Origin: Boseongicola sp. SB0675_bin_26
GTDB taxonomy: Bacteria > Pseudomonadota > Alphaproteobacteria > Rhodobacterales > Rhodobacteraceae
Direction: 5' to 3'
DNA: 10,120 nucleotides
Assembly (NCBI GenBank): GCA_009843725.1
Contig: VYCX01000205.1
Span: forward strand, 1-10,120
A program made the translations under genes and the position numbers. Shown here in pieces: positions 6,846 to 10,120 of this stretch (its first letter is position 1; each line of letters starts with the position of its first letter). The notes under the pieces are model-generated. The model saw only the letters and a list, made by a program, of their open reading frames with translations. It did no database searches and was not told the origin of the DNA.

Positions 6846-7989
6846 GGCAGACTGGCTGGTTGCAGAAGCGACGCAGAGGGTCTTCTCGCTGCTCGCAGAG
6901 GCCGGACATGCGGCTTATGCCGTTGGCGGCTGCGTCAGGAATGCGCTTCTGGGAGAACAGGTCAACGATGTCGACTTTGCAACGGACGCGCCGCCGACCT
7001 GCGTGCTCGAGCTAGCGAAGGCGGCAGGATTCAAGACGATTCCGACAGGGGTTCTGCACGGCACGGTTGGCGTTGTTGTCGGCGGCATCCTGCAGGAAGT
7101 GACAACTTTCCGCAGGGACGTTGCAACGGACGGGCGGCGCGCAGTCGTGGAATTCTCGGATCGAATCGAGGACGATGCACGACGCCGGGACTTTACCATG
7201 AACGCGCTTTATGCCGACGCGGAAGGCACGGTGATCGACCCGCTGGGCGGCCGTGCCGATCTCGAGGCCAGGCGCGTGCGCTTCATTGGCAGTCCCGAAG
7301 CCCGGATTCGCGAGGACTATCTGCGAAGCCTGCGCTATTTCCGGTTTCATGCCTGGTACTGCATGTCCGGAGAGGGTTTTGACTTGGAGGCGATTGCCGC
7401 GATTGCCGCGAATCTCGCGGGGTTGAGCGGCCTTTCGAGAGAACGTGTCGGTTTGGAGCTGAAGCGGTTGTTGAGCGCCCGAGACCCCGCGCAAGCGGTT
7501 GCCGCGATGCGGTCGTGCGGGGTTCTTGCGGCGGTATTGCCGGGCTCCAGCGACGCTGCGCTTGGCCCGCTGGTCGCGCTTGAACGGGAACTGGGTGTTG
7601 CAGCGGACCCGCTGCGTCGCCTGGCGGTGATGGGCGGCGACGGGCTGGCAGACGGGTTGAAGCTGTCGCGACGAGAAGCGAGGCGGTTGAGCGACGTGCA
7701 AGAGCATGGCGAGACGGATCCCGGTGAAGCAGGGTATCGTCTTGGCGCCGACGTTGCTCGGGACGCCATGCTTGCGGCATGTGCTGTCTCGGGGCGGCGG
7801 CTCGCGGCGGAGACGCTGGAGCTGATCGAGCATGGTGCGGCACAGGCCTTTCCCGTCAAGGCCGCGGATCTTTCGACGGCATTCAAGGGGCCAGCTCTAG
7901 GCAAGGCCCTTGACGGGCTGGAGAGGAAGTGGATCGCGTCCGGCTTTGAGCTGGGCCGCGGGGAACTGCTGGCCCAGGCTATGGGATGA
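6832..7989 (+). CDS. cca: CCA tRNA nucleotidyltransferase / poly(A) polymerase family protein
   Basis: Class II nucleotidyltransferases of this family add or repair the 3'-CCA of tRNA; poly(A) polymerase I is a close relative and sequence alone does not fully separate them. The 385-residue product has the head-domain motif VGGCVRNALLG (31-41), the catalytic carboxylates in NDVDFAT (D46, D48), RRDFTMNAL (118-126), DPLGGRADL, and the neck motif RIREDYLRSLRYFRF. Asparagine follows the arginine in GGxVR where aspartate is commoner; I recall this as frequent in alphaproteobacteria. A CCA-adding role is favoured because the compact length lacks a long basic tail. The ATG at 6832 gives MSKLEADW and overlaps the Nudix stop by 14 nt, so coupling is likely. 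Third gene of the hslO operon. Confidence 0.92.
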   Translation: MSKLEADWLVAEATQRVFSLLAEAGHAAYAVGGCVRNALLGEQVNDVDFATDAPPTCVLELAKAAGFKTIPTGVLHGTVGVVVGGILQEVTTFRRDVATDGRRAVVEFSDRIEDDARRRDFTMNALYADAEGTVIDPLGGRADLEARRVRFIGSPEARIREDYLRSLRYFRFHAWYCMSGEGFDLEAIAAIAANLAGLSGLSRERVGLELKRLLSARDPAQAVAAMRSCGVLAAVLPGSSDAALGPLVALERELGVAADPLRRLAVMGGDGLADGLKLSRREARRLSDVQEHGETDPGEAGYRLGADVARDAMLAACAVSGRRLAAETLELIEHGAAQAFPVKAADLSTAFKGPALGKALDGLERKWIASGFELGRGELLAQAMG

Positions 7990-8157
7990 CACCGGCGATC
8001 ATTCAGGGTAGATCGGCGAAGGCCGACACCCGTGAGGTGCGGAACGCTCGACGGGAACGGCCAGGCGCCGCCTCGGCGAGTCCCGTTTGCCTCGGCATGA
8101 GCGTCCCGTGGCCTTGTTGCTTCACGTTCTGCCCGCCCAACCCAAGGTGCAAGCGAC
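7990..8157 (+). promoter_or_regulatory. Gap before the ABC genes, with nested inverted repeats
   Basis: These 168 bases carry no convincing gene. Inverted repeats are TCGGC/GCCGA around GAAG (8013-8026) and a nested set at 8044-8104: outer ACGCTC/GAGCGT, middle ACGGGA/TCCCGT, inner CGCCG/CGGCG with a CCT loop. The outer pair is offset by a 12-nt bulge on the 3' side. This could be the 3' end of the hslO operon transcript or a structured leader of the exporter; there is no U tract. AAGGTG (8144-8149) lies 8 nt before the next start. No clear promoter hexamers were found. Confidence 0.35.
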
Positions 8158-10005
8158 ATGCTTCGCTTTTTTGAAAATCTCGTCGATCCCTACTGCGACT
8201 ATCCGCAGGAGGATCATCCGCCGAAGAAGCTCTGGCCGTTCATGAGCGACTACGCGCGTCCGTTCCGGAAGGTGTTTGCGGCCACGACAGCCGCGGCCGT
8301 TGCCGTCGCGGCCGTTGAGATCTGGCTGATTTCGTACATCGGGCGGCTGGTTGACCTGCTGGCGGCCGCCGAGCCCGGGACGTTCTGGCGGGAGCACGGG
8401 ACCGAAATGATCCTCGTCGGGCTGTTCTTGCTGACTGTTCGGCCCGTGCTTCAGCTCCTTGACGTCGGGCTGCTGAACAACGCCATCCTGCCAAATTTCG
8501 GAACGCTCATCAGATGGCGGTCGCATGGCCATGTCTTGCGGCAATCCGTCGGCTGGTTCGAGAACGACTTTGCTGGCCGGATCGCGAACCGGATCATGCA
8601 GACTCCGCCCGCCGCGGGAGAGGCGGTCTTCCAGGTCTTCGATGCACTGACCTTCGCCACGGCCTACGTCGCGGGGGCCCTGATCCTCCTTGGCGAGGCG
8701 GATGCACGGCTCGCAATTCCGCTGCTTGTCTGGCTGCTGTTGTACGGGTTCCTGATTCGCTGGACCGTGGTCCGGGTCGGGCCGGCCAGCCAGGCGGCAT
8801 CAGACGCACGAAGCGCGGTGACCGGCAGGGTCGTGGACAGCTACACGAACATTCACAGCGTCAAGATGTTCGCCCACACCTCGACAGAGCGAGAATACGC
8901 AAGGGAGGCGATCGAGCACGCGCGACGGACCGTCCAGGCGGAAATGCGCATTTACACGGGGATGGACCTCGGCCTGACGTTGATCAACGGTTACCTTGTC
9001 GTTTCGGTTGTCGGATGGGCGATCTGGCTCTGGTCGACGGGTGCGGCAAGCATCGGGGCGGTGGCGATCGCCACTTCGCTGGTCTTGCGGCTGAGTGCCA
9101 TGACCGGATGGATCATGTGGGCGCTGACAAGCTTTTTCCGCAATCTCGGCATCGTGGCGGAGGGCATGGAGACGATTGCCCAGCCAATCACCCTTGTTGA
9201 TCATCCGGACGCCAAGCCGCTCGATTCCGGGCCGGGGCGCATCGAGTTTGATGCGGTTGCCCACCACTACGGTCGCCGGACGGGCGGCCTGGTGAGGATC
9301 GACCACGTGATCGAACCCGGAGAGAAGGTCGGGCTGGTGGGGCGGTCGGGATCGGGCAAGTCGACGTTCGTCAAGCTGCTCCTGCGATTCTACGACGTCG
9401 AAAGCGGGACCATTCGAGTTGACGGGCAGGACATTTCGCTCGTGACGCAGGACAGCCTTCGTGCGCGCATCGGAATGGTCCAGCAGGAAAACTCGCTGCT
9501 GCACAGGTCGGTGCGGGACAACATTCTTTACGGCCGACCGGACGCCACCGAAGAAATGGTGATCAGGGCGGCAAGGCAAGCCGAAGCCTGCGACTTCATC
9601 CTGGACCTGGAAGACCCCGAGGGGCGGACCGGATTCGATGCGCATGTCGGCGAGCGGGGCGTGAAGCTCTCGGGGGGCCAGCGCCAGAGGATCGCGCTGG
9701 CGCGGGTCATCCTGAAGGACGCGCCGATTCTCGTGCTCGACGAGGCGACGAGCGCGCTGGACAGCGAAGTCGAGGCCGCGATTCAGGACGCGCTTCACGG
9801 CATGATGGAAGGCAAGACGGTGATTGCCATCGCGCACCGGCTCTCGACGATCGCGCGGATGGACAGGATCGTGGTTCTGGATGACGGCAAGATCGTCGAA
9901 ACCGGCAGCCACGCCTCGCTGCTGGCGAAGGGCGGCCTGTATGCCGGCTTCTGGAGGCGGCAATCCGGCGGGTTCATAACGACCGACCTCGAGGCAGCCG
10001 AATGA
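8158..10005 (+). CDS. ABC exporter half-transporter (fused membrane and ATPase domains)
   Basis: The 615-residue protein fuses an N-terminal transmembrane domain to an ABC ATPase, the layout of type IV (MsbA-like) exporters that move lipids, drugs or peptides out of the inner membrane. About six membrane helices can be placed near residues 38-62, 84-106, 158-179, 184-206, 270-293 and 298-323. The ATPase is complete: Walker A GRSGSGKST (395-403), Q-loop VQQE (Q443), signature LSGGQ (504-508), Walker B ILVLDEATSALD with D528 and catalytic E529, and H-loop H560. Start at ATG 8158 has AAGGTG 8 nt upstream. It overlaps the following ABC gene by ATGA, so the two probably form a heterodimer. Substrate cannot be read from sequence; no accessory gene (membrane fusion protein, peptidase domain) is in view. 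Confidence 0.93.
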   Translation: MLRFFENLVDPYCDYPQEDHPPKKLWPFMSDYARPFRKVFAATTAAAVAVAAVEIWLISYIGRLVDLLAAAEPGTFWREHGTEMILVGLFLLTVRPVLQLLDVGLLNNAILPNFGTLIRWRSHGHVLRQSVGWFENDFAGRIANRIMQTPPAAGEAVFQVFDALTFATAYVAGALILLGEADARLAIPLLVWLLLYGFLIRWTVVRVGPASQAASDARSAVTGRVVDSYTNIHSVKMFAHTSTEREYAREAIEHARRTVQAEMRIYTGMDLGLTLINGYLVVSVVGWAIWLWSTGAASIGAVAIATSLVLRLSAMTGWIMWALTSFFRNLGIVAEGMETIAQPITLVDHPDAKPLDSGPGRIEFDAVAHHYGRRTGGLVRIDHVIEPGEKVGLVGRSGSGKSTFVKLLLRFYDVESGTIRVDGQDISLVTQDSLRARIGMVQQENSLLHRSVRDNILYGRPDATEEMVIRAARQAEACDFILDLEDPEGRTGFDAHVGERGVKLSGGQRQRIALARVILKDAPILVLDEATSALDSEVEAAIQDALHGMMEGKTVIAIAHRLSTIARMDRIVVLDDGKIVETGSHASLLAKGGLYAGFWRRQSGGFITTDLEAAE

Positions 10006-10120
10006 TCCGCCGCGCAGGACGACTGATTGACGCCTTTCGCGCGGCCGACGGCCCGCCGCCCAGATCGCTTGGCGCCTTCATGGTCTGGAGCCTGAAAGGC
10101 ACGTTTCCGGTGCTGACCGC
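10002..10120 (+). CDS. Start of a second ABC-type half-transporter (cut by window end)
   Basis: An ATG at 10002 overlaps the stop of the preceding ABC gene (ATGA) and opens a frame of 39 codons to the right edge, beginning MIRRAGRLIDAFRAADGPPP and continuing SLGAFMVWSLKGTFPVL. A short basic/amphipathic N-terminus followed by a hydrophobic stretch is what a second exporter subunit would show. No ATPase motif is in view, so the identity rests mainly on position: tandem coupled half-transporter pairs of this kind are common in alphaproteobacteria. Confidence 0.65.
   Translation, partial: MIRRAGRLIDAFRAADGPPPRSLGAFMVWSLKGTFPVLT

Noticed and set aside
6922..6942. Asn instead of Asp in the GGxVRD motif of the CCA transferase as a possible inactive enzyme.
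   Set aside because: The catalytic D46/D48 pair is intact, and Asn at this place is, to my knowledge, common in alphaproteobacterial homologues.
7391..7408. A 9-bp tandem duplication (CGATTGCCG twice) inside cca.
   Set aside because: It is in frame, encodes an Ala/Ile-rich helix, and is readily explained by codon reuse.
7986..8174. A 62-codon plus-strand frame whose ATG overlaps the cca stop (ATGA) and which runs into the ABC gene.
   Set aside because: The overlap is suggestive, but there is no ribosome site, the Arg/Cys/Pro-rich product looks random, and it would overrun the well-supported ABC start at 8158.
1..10120. Search by eye for tRNA genes, CRISPR-like spaced repeats, insertion-sequence ends, phage or defence genes.
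   Set aside because: None seen; nearly all sequence is explained by conserved housekeeping genes and gaps no longer than 235 bases.

Overview
The window reads as an ordinary chromosomal housekeeping segment of an alphaproteobacterium. Base composition is clearly GC-rich and the ORFs are dense. The Hsp33, CoA-type Nudix, CCA-transferase and MutS proteins all look like Rhodobacterales (Rhodobacteraceae-type) versions. That placement is inference from remembered family resemblance, not a database search. I see no insertion sequence, phage gene, tRNA/rRNA, CRISPR array or attachment site, and no clear change in composition that would suggest recent transfer.

Left part, minus strand (1-2896): a secreted methionine sulfoxide reductase A gene is followed after 63 bases by mutS, whose 3' end runs off the left edge. 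A strand-specific 10-bp hairpin lies in the gap between them. Middle (3045-3749, plus): an orphan sulfotransferase-like P-loop gene is divergent from msrA and convergent with argG. Next (3811-5028, minus): argG, complete, with a candidate sigma70-type promoter and a perfect 19-bp palindrome directly upstream of it.

Right part, plus strand (5264-10120): hslO (Hsp33), a CoA-diphosphatase-type Nudix hydrolase and a CCA/poly(A) nucleotidyltransferase form a tightly overlapping three-gene operon. The second junction sits on a 7-bp tandem repeat that carries the start codon. After a 168-base gap with nested inverted repeats come two ABC exporter half-transporters joined by an ATGA overlap; the second is cut by the right edge.

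Functionally the segment combines DNA mismatch repair (MutS), oxidative damage repair and redox chaperoning (periplasmic MsrA, Hsp33), nucleotide-cofactor sanitation (Nudix), tRNA maturation (CCA), arginine biosynthesis (ArgG) and a probable heterodimeric exporter. I found no convincing new system. The observations most worth a second look are small cis-elements (the 7-bp repeat at the Nudix/cca start, the argG palindrome, hairpins near ribosome sites) and the sulfotransferase-like gene of unknown substrate.
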